64,000 nucleotides of DNA, taken from positions 62,001 through 126,000 of the forward strand of contig NZ_PYWI01000011.1 of assembly GCF_003049575.1 (NCBI RefSeq), in the 5' to 3' direction. Source of the stretch: Lysinibacillus parviboronicapiens (GTDB taxonomy: Bacteria > Bacillota > Bacilli > Bacillales_A > Planococcaceae). Below, piece by piece: positions 44,646-54,070 of this stretch (position 1 is its first letter; each line of letters starts with the position of its first letter). The translations under genes were made by a program, and so were the position numbers. The notes beneath the pieces were generated by a model, which saw nothing but the letters and a program-made list of their open reading frames with translations, ran no database searches and was not told the origin of the DNA.

Positions 44646-45331
44646 ATTATATTTGGGATTTGCTTATTAGAGCCGAGGACGAGGGCTTTGCGAAAAAGGA
44701 TATCCAGTTTCATCTTGCCAAAGACTTTTCACCCTATATGGAACTTAGCCCACAATTATTGAATGCACAACAGCTAGAACAACAGGTCGAAGTAAATCCC
44801 TATTATCGATATTATGAAATCTTTAAAAACCTATTTCATCCAGATAACGTGAATGATTTAGAGCTAAGGCAGTATTTCTTGGATTTTGTGCTGCATTTTC
44901 TGGCAGAAATCGATCGAATGCAAGGCATGAATAAACGAGAGTTCTCGATACAATTCATCCTCAGAGAAATCGACGCAAATGTATTTGGCAATACGGTGAG
45001 GGACAACATGCATGCATTTACAAAAAAGGAAAAAGAGATGGTCGTGCTAAATATTTTAAGGCTATATCAAACAGGTGATGAAATTTACTTGTTAAAGGAT
45101 ACGATGAAAAGGCTTTTTTCACATTGCATGATTTATGTTAAATCGGAGGAACAAGATGAGCTACTTCTATATATTGGCCAAAAGAAGTCAGCGTTTAACG
45201 AGATGAAAGTACGACTTGTTCAAGAAATCTTCCTACCAGTGAACTTTCAAATGGAGGTTTATTGGCAAAATCACTTTGGCATAATTGGTGCAGAGGAAAC
45301 AATGAAGCTGGATCGCATAGCCCTTTACTGA
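44642..45331 (+). CDS. unknown, candidate baseplate component (229 aa)
   Basis: A 229-residue, mostly helical cytosolic protein (for example IWDLLIRAEDEGFAKKDIQF, LRQYFLDFVLHFLAEIDRMQ) with a beta-rich end FQMEVYWQNHFGIIGAEETM, KLDRIALY. No motif of a known enzyme is visible. Its ATG overlaps the preceding stop (ATGA), implying a 1:1 complex with that protein. Context suggests a structural or assembly part of the injection machine. Confidence 0.6.
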   Translation: MNYIWDLLIRAEDEGFAKKDIQFHLAKDFSPYMELSPQLLNAQQLEQQVEVNPYYRYYEIFKNLFHPDNVNDLELRQYFLDFVLHFLAEIDRMQGMNKREFSIQFILREIDANVFGNTVRDNMHAFTKKEKEMVVLNILRLYQTGDEIYLLKDTMKRLFSHCMIYVKSEEQDELLLYIGQKKSAFNEMKVRLVQEIFLPVNFQMEVYWQNHFGIIGAEETMKLDRIALY

Positions 45332-45353
45332 ATAGAGCGGAGGAGGATTCAGG

Positions 45354-47999
45354 ATGAATAAATATTCGTATAAACTGTATGCAAATAAGCGCTATACAGA
45401 AAAGAAATATATGACATTTACACGTGTGGAATTAATGGAAATGACAACCTTCCAGCTTAGAAATATTTGCTCTAAGGAAAAGCTTGTCACAGGGCTCATT
45501 AATACACTAACAAGAGATCAGCTAATTCAGACCATATTAAGATACAGAGGTGCTGAAGAAAATCTTCTAATTAAAGAGAACAAAGATGGGGGCTTTGAAC
45601 GAGTTGAAGCCGCGATGCAAACCTATTTAAAAACGCCTCTTTCTGACAATGGTGAGATAAAAATCCCTGCGAAAATGAGCCTTTATCAAGGAATGAAAAT
45701 CGATAAGCCAGACCAGTATCTTGTAGAAACAGGCGGTTTTCTTGTGGAGTCCAATGTACTGTTAGTGAATGAACAGTTTGCGCTTTGCGGAATTCTTAAC
45801 CTAATAAAAGATGACCAGTATCCGAATCGTTACTATCTTGCAGCTGAGCAAGCAATCGGCATACGGGAGACAAAAAATAAAAACTACAGCTGTATTTTCT
45901 TAAGAAAGCAAGATTCAGAGTATATTTACAAGTCTTACTATCAAGAGAACCCACTGCCACCGACAAATCTTCATTATTATAAAGTGCCATTACCAGATTT
46001 GGAAATCAAACAGTTGGAAACGACCAATGCCATTCTGGCAATCGATTTTGGAACGACGAATACAACGGCAGGTGTTTATTTAGATAGTGATTATGTTACC
46101 TCGCCATGTAGTCATGATTTATTAAACCAAAGAATTCAGTTAAATAGCATCAACTTTGTAGCGTTCCCAGACCCACTTCATCAAAATGAATGGATTGAAG
46201 TAGTGCCGACCGTTATGACCGTAGCAGATTGCTCGAATCCAGATCAAGTAAGCTATCATTTTGGCTACGAAGCGTTAAAAGTGATGAAAAAAAATAGCTA
46301 TACAACGCTTGCAACAAAATTTCAGGGCATTAAACGCTGGGTCAGTAACTATGCAAAGCTGGAAGAAGTGATGGATGCAAACGGTAACACGGCACTTGTT
46401 CCACGAAGTCAAATTTTAAGAGAGTTTGTGCTGTACATTGTTCGCATGGCGGAGCATCAATTTAAATGTCGATTCAAGCACTTGCACATTTCAAGTCCCG
46501 TAAAGCTGAAAACACAATTTCTTGATATGTTTCATGCTATTTTGCCTGAATATCAAATTGAATCACAACATGCACTCGATGAAGGGATGGCTGTGCTCTA
46601 TAATACCATCGCGAATCAAATAGAGAATAATAGCTTTACGGATGGCAAGGAATACAAAGCACTGGTCATCGATTGTGGAGGCGGTACAACCGACCTTTCT
46701 TCCTGTAAGTTCCAAATCGAGGATGGACATATCTCTTATAAAATTGATATTCATACAACTTACGAAAATGGAGATACCAATTTCGGTGGCAATAATATTA
46801 CATACCGTATTTTTCAGTTTATGAAAATTGTTTTTGCGAATTATTATAGTCGGGGTAAGAGTGCCTATGATATCGATACATTAATCGATATTCCGGGCAA
46901 GGATATATATAGACATGTCGATGATTTTGGTGTGGAAGCAGTCTATGAGCAATTCGAAACGGCCTTTCGTGAAGCCGAACACATTATCCCTACTCGTTTT
47001 AAAGAATATGAAAATCGAACGCGCGATGAATACTTGCGTGTACGAAATAATTACTATTTCTTATGGGAAATGGCAGATGAGATGAAGAAGGAATTCTTCC
47101 GAAAGACAGGGATTTTAAGAAGTCGTTTTTATTCAGAAAATGATCTGCATCAAGATAGTGATATAAACGTAACAGCAGTGGATCGCTGGTGTCTGTCACT
47201 TCTCGAAAACAATCAATTCAAAGATGTCTACGACTATCCTAATGTCTATTTCAATATTAAGGAAATTAATCACCTTATTAAGGCTGATATTTATGATATC
47301 GTCAGAGAGTTTTTAGAGGAGTTTTATGAAAACGGCCTTCTTGGGGAATATTCGATTATTAAGCTAACGGGTCAATCCTGTAGAATCGATGCCTTCCGAG
47401 AGGCATTAAAGGAATTTGTACCAGGACGAAGCATTGAATTTAGGCAAAAGGCTGAAAATGTTGGAAAGGTACCGGAGTTAAAGCTTGCTTGTTTACGAGG
47501 CGCACTCCGATATTTAAATGCCAAGAAGATTGGCATGATCGAAACCAATGTAACCAACCATGCACCAGTAGTGCCTTATGCTGTTAGTGCCTTTACGCAT
47601 AACCGTCAGGAAAAGCTGCTCATCAGCAGTCTAGAGCGACTAAACCAAATTCACGGTACGATATCACGTCCATGGGGTGTCACGGAAGTTGAATTTTACC
47701 TCAGCGGCAGTGACAACCATACAACACATAAATACATTTACTTTAATCGACAAGAAGATTTTGTTTCAGTTCTTTATGAGAACATCGCTGCCTACTATCA
47801 AGATAAAATTCCACAAGATGAGACGGATTCCATCGTTAATGGCGAAGTAAAATTCTTTGTATTTGCAGGAGAAGATCATTGGGGCTTCCATGTAGTACCT
47901 GTAGCGAGAAGAGAAGAGCAACTATTTATAGGGAAGAAAGATTTCTTTGCCTTTGAAACAGATTTGTCTGAACTGGATTTCTTTGATGGATTAAAGTAA
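45354..47999 (+). CDS. Hsp70/actin-like ATPase with long N-terminal extension
   Basis: An 881-residue protein. The N-terminal ~220 residues are unlike known Hsp70 parts and begin with a SAP-like helical segment (MTTFQLRNICSKEKLVTGLI). The ATPase follows: phosphate-1 motif AILAIDFGTTNTTAGVYLD (about 226-244), phosphate-2 motif VIDCGGGTTDLSSC (about 435-448) and the adenosine motif LTGQSCRI (about 670). The typical DnaK peptide-binding domain is not obvious; the last 150 residues differ. With the J-domain protein at 39223 it could form a dedicated chaperone pair. No ClpV is found, so this ATPase is a candidate for sheath handling. Confidence 0.8.
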   Translation: MNKYSYKLYANKRYTEKKYMTFTRVELMEMTTFQLRNICSKEKLVTGLINTLTRDQLIQTILRYRGAEENLLIKENKDGGFERVEAAMQTYLKTPLSDNGEIKIPAKMSLYQGMKIDKPDQYLVETGGFLVESNVLLVNEQFALCGILNLIKDDQYPNRYYLAAEQAIGIRETKNKNYSCIFLRKQDSEYIYKSYYQENPLPPTNLHYYKVPLPDLEIKQLETTNAILAIDFGTTNTTAGVYLDSDYVTSPCSHDLLNQRIQLNSINFVAFPDPLHQNEWIEVVPTVMTVADCSNPDQVSYHFGYEALKVMKKNSYTTLATKFQGIKRWVSNYAKLEEVMDANGNTALVPRSQILREFVLYIVRMAEHQFKCRFKHLHISSPVKLKTQFLDMFHAILPEYQIESQHALDEGMAVLYNTIANQIENNSFTDGKEYKALVIDCGGGTTDLSSCKFQIEDGHISYKIDIHTTYENGDTNFGGNNITYRIFQFMKIVFANYYSRGKSAYDIDTLIDIPGKDIYRHVDDFGVEAVYEQFETAFREAEHIIPTRFKEYENRTRDEYLRVRNNYYFLWEMADEMKKEFFRKTGILRSRFYSENDLHQDSDINVTAVDRWCLSLLENNQFKDVYDYPNVYFNIKEINHLIKADIYDIVREFLEEFYENGLLGEYSIIKLTGQSCRIDAFREALKEFVPGRSIEFRQKAENVGKVPELKLACLRGALRYLNAKKIGMIETNVTNHAPVVPYAVSAFTHNRQEKLLISSLERLNQIHGTISRPWGVTEVEFYLSGSDNHTTHKYIYFNRQEDFVSVLYENIAAYYQDKIPQDETDSIVNGEVKFFVFAGEDHWGFHVVPVARREEQLFIGKKDFFAFETDLSELDFFDGLK

Positions 48000-48031
48000 G
48001 TCACATTTAGATGAGAGGGGTGAACGACAGA

Positions 48032-48805
48032 GTGTTTGCCAATCAATATCCGCATTTCCAAAAAGGAAGGATTTTAAAACGAGAAATGCTTGAAAATCTT
48101 CGTGATTATCCAAGAGACTTTCTCGATTTGTATTTTAAGGATTATTCAAATGGCATAATCACTGGGGTTAATGTCCTTGTAGCTGAAACATCGCTCATTA
48201 TTACCCAGGGAATTGTCAAGTATAACGATCATCTCTATATACTCCATTCAGATTACGAGCTGCCCTACTATGCAACAGGGCATGAAACGATGGTGAAAAT
48301 AAAATTTGCTGAAGAAGTAAATGAATTAGACTTTACATCTTTCACAACGCAAATTGTTCTCGATGATTCGGTGAAAATGGCTAAAAATGAGCTGGAATTA
48401 GGTCGCTTTAAATTAAAACCAGGGGCTCGACTCCGTTCACAACATGTCGATTTTCATGATTTAGCTACTGAATATAATACGGTCAATTTTATTCACTGTC
48501 AGTATGCAGGTGTACAAAAAAGTACATGTCATCCAATCATTTTACAATTTTTTGCGCGCGAGCTTTTGAAAAATAGACCCTCTAATGCCTATGATATAGC
48601 ATTTGCGCTGGAATGTTTAAATCATGACCGTGTGCAACGGGATGTCATCGACTTTTACGTAAGCAATCGACTAGAGTTGGAAGACCAAGCGTATACAAAT
48701 GTACAAATTCATAAATATTTAAGTCGTATTTTAGTGGAAGCAAAGGGCGGCAGTCGTCAGGCAGGACAGACTCTAGGACGCCCAAAGCGCATGATTGTGG
48801 ACTAA
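48032..48805 (+). CDS. unknown; TssK/tail-receptor-like N-terminus candidate (257 aa)
   Basis: A 257-residue soluble protein. The start FANQYPHFQKGRILKREMLE, then LRDYPRDFLDLYFKDYSNGI, recalls the N-terminal shell segment of TssK and phage receptor-binding adaptors ('W..G..L...H' then paired strands GVNVLVAETSLIITQGIVKY). After about residue 150 it is helical (IILQFFARELLKNRPSNAYD). GTG at 48032 is chosen, nine bases after GGGGTG; an ATG at 48011 would lie on that site. It could link baseplate and membrane. The resemblance is weak. Confidence 0.5.
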   Translation: MFANQYPHFQKGRILKREMLENLRDYPRDFLDLYFKDYSNGIITGVNVLVAETSLIITQGIVKYNDHLYILHSDYELPYYATGHETMVKIKFAEEVNELDFTSFTTQIVLDDSVKMAKNELELGRFKLKPGARLRSQHVDFHDLATEYNTVNFIHCQYAGVQKSTCHPIILQFFARELLKNRPSNAYDIAFALECLNHDRVQRDVIDFYVSNRLELEDQAYTNVQIHKYLSRILVEAKGGSRQAGQTLGRPKRMIVD

Positions 48806-48857
48806 TAATGAAAGTCTGTTAGTGATAATACGTTCAAGAAAGGGAAGGTGAAACAGG

Positions 48858-49535
48858 TTGAAATTTTTAGATGAAAAGATACTTGCACTTAGAAATGAAA
48901 TGCGGGAACAAGAAAAGCATGAATTAGCCCAAAAGGAAGCGGCTTTACAAGAAAATGAGCCGGAACCTCAACAGGAGGAACAGCATGAGCTACAAGCAAT
49001 TGACCTTTACCAGGACTTTGTAGATATTGATGGTGAAGATGTTCCAGTTATCGACCAACGTATATTGAATGGGAAAATTACGTTACGAATGCCCAAGCTA
49101 TTTTCCATCATGTTACCTGAATTGGCATCTCTCAAATACCCTTCGGAACGTAGGCCGAATATTATTTATACAGATGAATCGACAACGATCAATCTAGCCT
49201 TCAACATGACACCACATGTTTTAACAGAAACAGGGGTTGCTGAGTTTCAAGAAAACATGATTGACGTTCTCGAACAAGCCCAGCCATCAGCGGAATGGTT
49301 AGACACAGATGTGATAGAAATTAATGACAAAACAATTGGCTTTATCGAAGTGATTACACCTGCTATAGATGGCGATATTTTTAATTTAATGTTCTTTGCT
49401 TCTATAGATGGACAAGCGCTCATTGGTACGTTCAATTGTATGGAGGAGGATCTTGAGGATTGGCGTCCTATCGCAAGGGCGATGATGGAAACCTTGCAAT
49501 TTACTCCTAATGGAATGAATGGAGGGGCACAGTAA
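48858..49535 (+). CDS. DcrB/DUF1795 (EagR-like) fold candidate chaperone
   Basis: A 225-residue protein. Residues 1-55 are a charged Glu/Gln-rich tail. The remainder reads like a DcrB/PsbP fold: RMPKLFSIMLPELASLKYPS, a long helix EFQENMIDVLEQA, strands TIGFIEVITPAIDGDIFNLM, and the closing ALIGTFNCMEEDLEDWRPIA, MMETLQF. In Gram-negative T6SS, EagR proteins of this fold hold the hydrophobic segments of effectors next to VgrG. Its stop overlaps the start of spike gene 1, which fits an effector- or spike-loading role. TTG start after GGGAAGGTG. Fold call is by eye. Confidence 0.55.
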   Translation: MKFLDEKILALRNEMREQEKHELAQKEAALQENEPEPQQEEQHELQAIDLYQDFVDIDGEDVPVIDQRILNGKITLRMPKLFSIMLPELASLKYPSERRPNIIYTDESTTINLAFNMTPHVLTETGVAEFQENMIDVLEQAQPSAEWLDTDVIEINDKTIGFIEVITPAIDGDIFNLMFFASIDGQALIGTFNCMEEDLEDWRPIARAMMETLQFTPNGMNGGAQ

Positions 49536-50959
49536 TGAGTGTATCCGTCACAGCGTATCACAATTTACAGGTCTTACCTTTTGAACTGGTTAGTCTCCAA
49601 GAGCTTACACTGACAAAGAAAATGAATGAGCATGCCACATTACACTTTACTGGTATTGTGCCAGAGGAGATAAGAGATAAATACGTTGAAATGACTGAGG
49701 CTAACGCAGCCATTGCAGTCAATCAATTGGATCATCAAGGAAATCCCATTCCTTTATTTAAAGGTGTAATTTTAAGCATAAAAGTGAGCGCAGTTCGAGA
49801 TATTTACTATCTAGAAGTAGAGGCTGCCTCAAACAGCTATCAACTTGATATTAAAACGAAAAGTCGCTCCTATCAGCACAAAGATATGACCTACGCATCC
49901 TTGTTCCAACTAATGAGTCCCGCTTACCCTGGCCTCGATATTATTGATGAAGCAACAAAAGGAGGTAAATTAGACAAATTTACGATGCAATACCTTGAAA
50001 CAGATTGGCAATTTTTAAAAAGACTTGCCTCTCGTTTTAACACGGGGTTAGTACCTGCGGCGACCTTCGATAAACCGAAATTTCATTTCGGTGTTCCTGC
50101 TGGTAGTGCGAAAGGTAAGCTTGCAGACTATCACTTTACAACAAGAAAAAAACTAGCAGATTATCTCCTCTATTCAGAGAACGGTAATGAAGGTATGGAA
50201 GAAAATGATTTTCTTTACTATGAGGTGGAGACGGACAAAGTTTTCAATATTGGCGATCATGTATCGTTTAATGAGCAAACCCTCTATGTAGCCGAGGCCA
50301 TTACATCTATGAAGAATGGGCTGTTAAAACATATTTATAGCCTTTCAACAAAAAATGGCATGAACAAAAGCGAAGTCTTTAATCAAGCTATTTCAGGTCT
50401 GTCCATTGAGGGTAAAGTGCTTGAGGTCGCTAAGGATCATATCAAGGTCCATCTAACTATCGATGACAAACAAGATAAAGAAAAAGCACATTGGTTCTTG
50501 TACTCGACTGGCTATACAGCTGAGGGGCATAGCGGCTGGTATTGTATGCCTGAAATCAATGATTATGTCCATGTATATTTCCCGAGCCATAAAGAAGAAG
50601 AGGGGCTTGCAAGTAGCTCGATTCGCAAAAATTTAGATAGTAGTGCAACGAATAAGCTCGATGATCCTTCTACTAAATACTATCGAACGGCCTTTGGTAA
50701 AGAAATTAAGATGAGCCCAAGCGAAATTGTCATTACGGCGCAGGATGGCGATATTTTTATCCGCTTAAATGAAGAAAGCGGCATCGAAATTTTTAGCAAG
50801 AAGGACATTAAACTTATTTCAGCGGCAGATATTTCTGTCAATGCCAGTAAGAAAATTCTTTTGTCTGCGGAGGAAGAAATTTCATTAAAATGCAAAGAAA
50901 GTAAAATAACGATGGATGGCAATGTCCAGATTTTCGGCAAAGAAGTCAAGGCCAATTAA
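49535..50959 (+). CDS. VgrG/phage-spike-like protein 1
   Basis: A 474-residue spike. Residues 1-270 match the gp27-like (phage late-control D) part: LTLTKKMNEHATLHFTGIVP, YLEVEAASNSYQLDIKTKSR, and METDWQFLKRLASRF. An OB-fold gp5-like part follows (about 285-385; EGKVLEVAKDHIKVHLTIDD, YSTGYTAEGHSGWYCMPEIN, YVHVYFPSHKEEE). The last 90 residues form a beta-helix (ITAQDGDIFIRLNEESGIEI; SVNASKKILLSAEEEISLKC). It would sit on top of the tube and carry the PAAR-like tip. Unlike spike 2 it has no effector-docking tail. Confidence 0.88.
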   Translation: MSVSVTAYHNLQVLPFELVSLQELTLTKKMNEHATLHFTGIVPEEIRDKYVEMTEANAAIAVNQLDHQGNPIPLFKGVILSIKVSAVRDIYYLEVEAASNSYQLDIKTKSRSYQHKDMTYASLFQLMSPAYPGLDIIDEATKGGKLDKFTMQYLETDWQFLKRLASRFNTGLVPAATFDKPKFHFGVPAGSAKGKLADYHFTTRKKLADYLLYSENGNEGMEENDFLYYEVETDKVFNIGDHVSFNEQTLYVAEAITSMKNGLLKHIYSLSTKNGMNKSEVFNQAISGLSIEGKVLEVAKDHIKVHLTIDDKQDKEKAHWFLYSTGYTAEGHSGWYCMPEINDYVHVYFPSHKEEEGLASSSIRKNLDSSATNKLDDPSTKYYRTAFGKEIKMSPSEIVITAQDGDIFIRLNEESGIEIFSKKDIKLISAADISVNASKKILLSAEEEISLKCKESKITMDGNVQIFGKEVKAN

Positions 50960-51006
50960 CAGCCGTATAGGAGACGTTCTGACCAAAAAGAAAGCAGGAG
51001 ACGTAT

Positions 51007-52137
51007 ATGCAAGCACAGGAAATTTTACAGCATTTTTATGAAACCGAAGTAGAAAAAAGACGATTGAAGTATTTATTGGCATTAGAAGATTTTTTTCAAG
51101 CTTCTAAAGATGAGCTTGCAGAAGACTTTCAAAAATCTTTTCAAAACATTTGTCTACAGTTGCAACAACAACAATCCCAGCAACAAAAGGGGCCAATCGG
51201 ACATATCACTTTTTCCATGCTACGAACAGAGCTTCTAGAGGGGCAGCATCGTTATCTAGTGGAGGGCACGGATGAAGAATGGTTTTTTGACCTCCACCCT
51301 ATTTTAGCGAGCTATGATGCAAACTGGGCATTTCGTTTTTTAGAGCAATTCATAGCAGAGCTAACTATGTACAGCAAAACATTCATGGGCGCGATTACAC
51401 TGGCAGAGATAGAGCGCATCAAGTTACAGGAAGCCACTCTTTTTCATCAGTATGTCATTAGCCTTGCAAGGTATGCACTGCCTGACATCATTAGATGCCC
51501 ACAATACATAGCACTTGAAAGAGCTGAAACTGTAGAAATTCGTATCGGCGAGTATATGGATATAAATGAAGTTGTTTATAGTGATGATTTCTCCAAGAAA
51601 GATACGGAAGAAATTAAGGCTTGGCTCGCCCAAAAACTAGAGGACGAATATCCGTATGAGGTCTTTAACAATTTAGATTTATCCGCAGGCAACTATGAAA
51701 GCCTCGATGTACGCTATGCATTTTTCAAAAAAACCAATTTATCGCATAGCCACATGCGAGGTAGTCTGCTGATTGGCGCTAACTTATATGCTAGTCAGCT
51801 GGTGGCAGCAGATTTGAGCTTTAGCGCCATCCATGAAGCGGATTTCAGCCATAGTCAGCTACAGGGGGCGAATTTCCAACAAGTGCAAGGGGCAGGCGGT
51901 CTTGCTAATCGAGAGAAGTGGGAAATGCCCGGCTATCTTCCGGTACGCTTTACGGAAGCCAATCTAGAAGGAGCGAACTTCGAGTTGGCTAATTTACGAG
52001 GGGCTTGTTTTATCGGGGCGAAGCTAAAAAATACTGATTTTGCAGGTGCGAATTTAGAGCAGGCTATATTCTCGCAGGAAGCACGGGAGCATCTGAAGCT
52101 TGATCCGTTTCAAGCCGCAAATGTCATTTGGAAGTAG
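51007..52137 (+). CDS. pentapeptide-repeat protein
   Basis: A 376-residue protein. The N-terminal ~230 residues are helical with a Gln-rich stretch near residue 50. From about residue 235 there are A(D/N)LXX-type pentapeptide repeats (NLDLSAGNYESLDVRYAFFK; LIGANLYASQLVAADLSFSA; ANLEGANFELANLRGACFIG), which build a right-handed beta-helix. Pentapeptide proteins also neighbour vgrG and PAAR genes in Gram-negative T6SS effector modules, so an adaptor role in effector loading is likely. No enzyme motif. Confidence 0.85.
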   Translation: MQAQEILQHFYETEVEKRRLKYLLALEDFFQASKDELAEDFQKSFQNICLQLQQQQSQQQKGPIGHITFSMLRTELLEGQHRYLVEGTDEEWFFDLHPILASYDANWAFRFLEQFIAELTMYSKTFMGAITLAEIERIKLQEATLFHQYVISLARYALPDIIRCPQYIALERAETVEIRIGEYMDINEVVYSDDFSKKDTEEIKAWLAQKLEDEYPYEVFNNLDLSAGNYESLDVRYAFFKKTNLSHSHMRGSLLIGANLYASQLVAADLSFSAIHEADFSHSQLQGANFQQVQGAGGLANREKWEMPGYLPVRFTEANLEGANFELANLRGACFIGAKLKNTDFAGANLEQAIFSQEAREHLKLDPFQAANVIWK

Positions 52138-52163
52138 ATGTTGTAAAAAGGAGCCTATAGAAG

Positions 52164-52733
52164 ATGAACTATTTTATTCTATCCCAGGATGATCGTATCT
52201 CGAATGCTGTAGAACCAATTGGTATAGCCCAAGTCATCAAAAAAGAATTATTAACAGTGGAAAGAATGGAGGAATTGGAGGACATTGATCGTCAATTCCC
52301 TGTGTTAAATAAGAATGACAATGACTATATCGATTTTATCGCAAAGCCTATTGCTCTATTAGCAGACCCTGTTAAACAATTAGTCGAAAAATACGAACCT
52401 CGACTACCGTGCAAACCGGTAATTTTAATGGAACAGGCCAAGTTAAAACAGGTGTTATATTGGCTCATCATTCCACCACAAGTGGCTTGTCTTTCAGCTC
52501 AAACAGAGTTCCACCTAGATGGAACTTTGAAAAAATTGGTTATCGATGAGGCGTTGGCTGCTCCGTATACCATCTTTAAAATTGTCGGCATTAAAGAGGA
52601 TTATCTCATTGTTAACATCGAGCTCGCAGAAAGCATACTGCGACGAGCTTTTCGAGGCATTCGCTTGCTAAAGGTGCAAACTGAGGGAACATGGAACGAG
52701 ACGTTTAGCGGAACAGATTGCAGTATTTCATAA
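52164..52733 (+). CDS. Imm11-like (DUF1629-type) protein
   Basis: A 189-residue cytosolic protein. The opening MNYFILSQDDRISNAVEPIG and the end (IVDEALAAPYTIFKIVGIKE, LAESILRRAFRGIRLLKV) match the layout of Imm11-type immunity proteins, in which a short 'YyiL..D' start precedes a two-domain body ending '..ilr..f.Gi...'. No toxin gene lies directly before it, so it may protect against an effector loaded on spike 1, or be an adaptor. The catalytic triad of a serine protease is not visible. Confidence 0.5.
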   Translation: MNYFILSQDDRISNAVEPIGIAQVIKKELLTVERMEELEDIDRQFPVLNKNDNDYIDFIAKPIALLADPVKQLVEKYEPRLPCKPVILMEQAKLKQVLYWLIIPPQVACLSAQTEFHLDGTLKKLVIDEALAAPYTIFKIVGIKEDYLIVNIELAESILRRAFRGIRLLKVQTEGTWNETFSGTDCSIS

Positions 52734-52757
52734 AACTAGATTTGGAGAGAAGTAATC

Positions 52758-53496
52758 ATGAAAAGCAAATGGATTTCAGTTATGTTCGCAGCATTAGTAC
52801 TAGCAGGCTGTGGCTCAGATGAAGCTGAAAAAGGTGAGAAAAAAGAACAAGTAGCTGGACAGGAAAGCGCAGCTAAAGAAAAAGTAGATAATAGCAAAGC
52901 GAATCTAGCTAAAATTTTTGCAGAAGGGTCATACAAAGCGGATGTTATGGCAATCGGTCTACCTGCAGATTTAAATGAAAAGATGGAAAAAATCACAGAA
53001 ACTATGCAGGCGTCTCTTGCGCAAAATGAAGAATGGTTTTCAGAAGTATTGGCTGGACTAGCTGAAGGAGAGATTCTTCCCTACCATGAAAAACTAGGCA
53101 TTACAGAAGAAGAATACAAGTTTTTACTTGAAGTGGAACAGTACTTCAAGCTTGGAAAAGTTGGCGAAAGCGACATTACCATTACAACAGCTGATGAACA
53201 GACAACAGTACAAAATCCTACAGCTTCCATTGTTAAAGAGCTGACAATTAGTGCGGATGGCAACACGCTAACAAGCGATCTAGGTGACTTAACATATGTA
53301 GAGGAAATCGTAGCTTCTGATACGCAGAAAAATTACAGGCAGATGGAACGGTCACTCCTATCGTATGGGTGGAGAAAATACAAAACAGGTCTTACAAATT
53401 TCAATTGGTCAGCTAGAGGATAGTAAGAAAAAAGTTATTTATACAGAGTTGTTTGAGGAAGGACAAGAGAAAAAAGAAGAAATCCTTATGTTCTGA
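52758..53496 (+). pseudogene. lipoprotein gene interrupted by a one-base frameshift
   Basis: The protein starts with a lipoprotein signal MKSKWISVMFAALVLAGCGS (Cys18 lipidated) and a charged linker, then a helical domain. After DTQK at about residue 193 the natural frame is lost in a run of five A (53328-53332). With four A the reading becomes QKITGRWNGHSYRMGGENTK, QVLQISIGQLEDSKKKVIY, TELFEEGQEKKEEILMF with stop at 53494-53496, a sensible end. As written, the frame ends at 53423 with an unlikely Trp/Arg-rich tail. It lies between an immunity-like and a PAAR-like gene; it could be an outer-surface immunity lipoprotein. Confidence 0.65.
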
Positions 53497-53629
53497 TACA
53501 AGGCACTATAAATTTTCTAATCAACGTCTAGGCATTCACTCCACACGTTTGAGTTCTGTTTGTTAAGCAAGTAAAGAAACACTTCAAACGGACGCGAATG
53601 CACGATTCATATAGAAAGGAAGGTTCTCG

Positions 53630-54037
53630 ATGGCAGACGAAATGCAAACAAAGGGCGACGAGCAGCGCAGTTATGTAGTAGCAGGCGCCAAATTATCATG
53701 CTCTCAGGGAGATCAAACAAGTAGTTTACAGATGCCCGTAAGCCACGGCGTTTACGTGAAGAACAAGGCACAGATGAATACGATGGATTTTAAACCGGGT
53801 GTCAATATTCAACCCTTTGGTTTATGCCAAACATTATCCAATCCAACGGTCGCAGCAGCTACAGCAGCGAATAACGGTGTCCTGACACCAATGCCCTGCA
53901 CACCTGTTATCACGATGCCATGGATTAATGGCAAAGCAGATCAGTTGATTGAGAAATCCCCCGCGCTCATCAATCAATCTATCAATATGTGCCTCTATTG
54001 CGGGACCATTAAAGTAGAAGATGATGGTCAAGAATAA
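53630..54037 (+). CDS. DUF4280 PAAR-like spike-tip protein
   Basis: A 135-residue protein of the DUF4280 (PAAR-like) family: YVVAGAKLSCSQGDQTSSLQ, VSHGVYVKNKAQMNTMDFKP, NIQPFGLCQTLSNP, GVLTPMPCTPVI and MCLYCGTIKV. The spaced Cys residues (about 22, 67, 87, 122, 125) are typical and may bind metal. The start 'V..GA.L.C..G' is the tip-forming repeat found in PAAR folds. It should cap the VgrG-like spike and sits directly before spike 2. GAAAGGAAGG precedes the ATG. Confidence 0.85.
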   Translation: MADEMQTKGDEQRSYVVAGAKLSCSQGDQTSSLQMPVSHGVYVKNKAQMNTMDFKPGVNIQPFGLCQTLSNPTVAAATAANNGVLTPMPCTPVITMPWINGKADQLIEKSPALINQSINMCLYCGTIKVEDDGQE

Positions 54038-54070
54038 GCCGTCATCCCCTGCGGAAAGAAGGGAATTCAT

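Noticed and set aside
52164-52733. Serine protease
   Set aside because: No Ser-His-Asp signature or signal peptide; the layout fits an Imm11-like immunity protein better.
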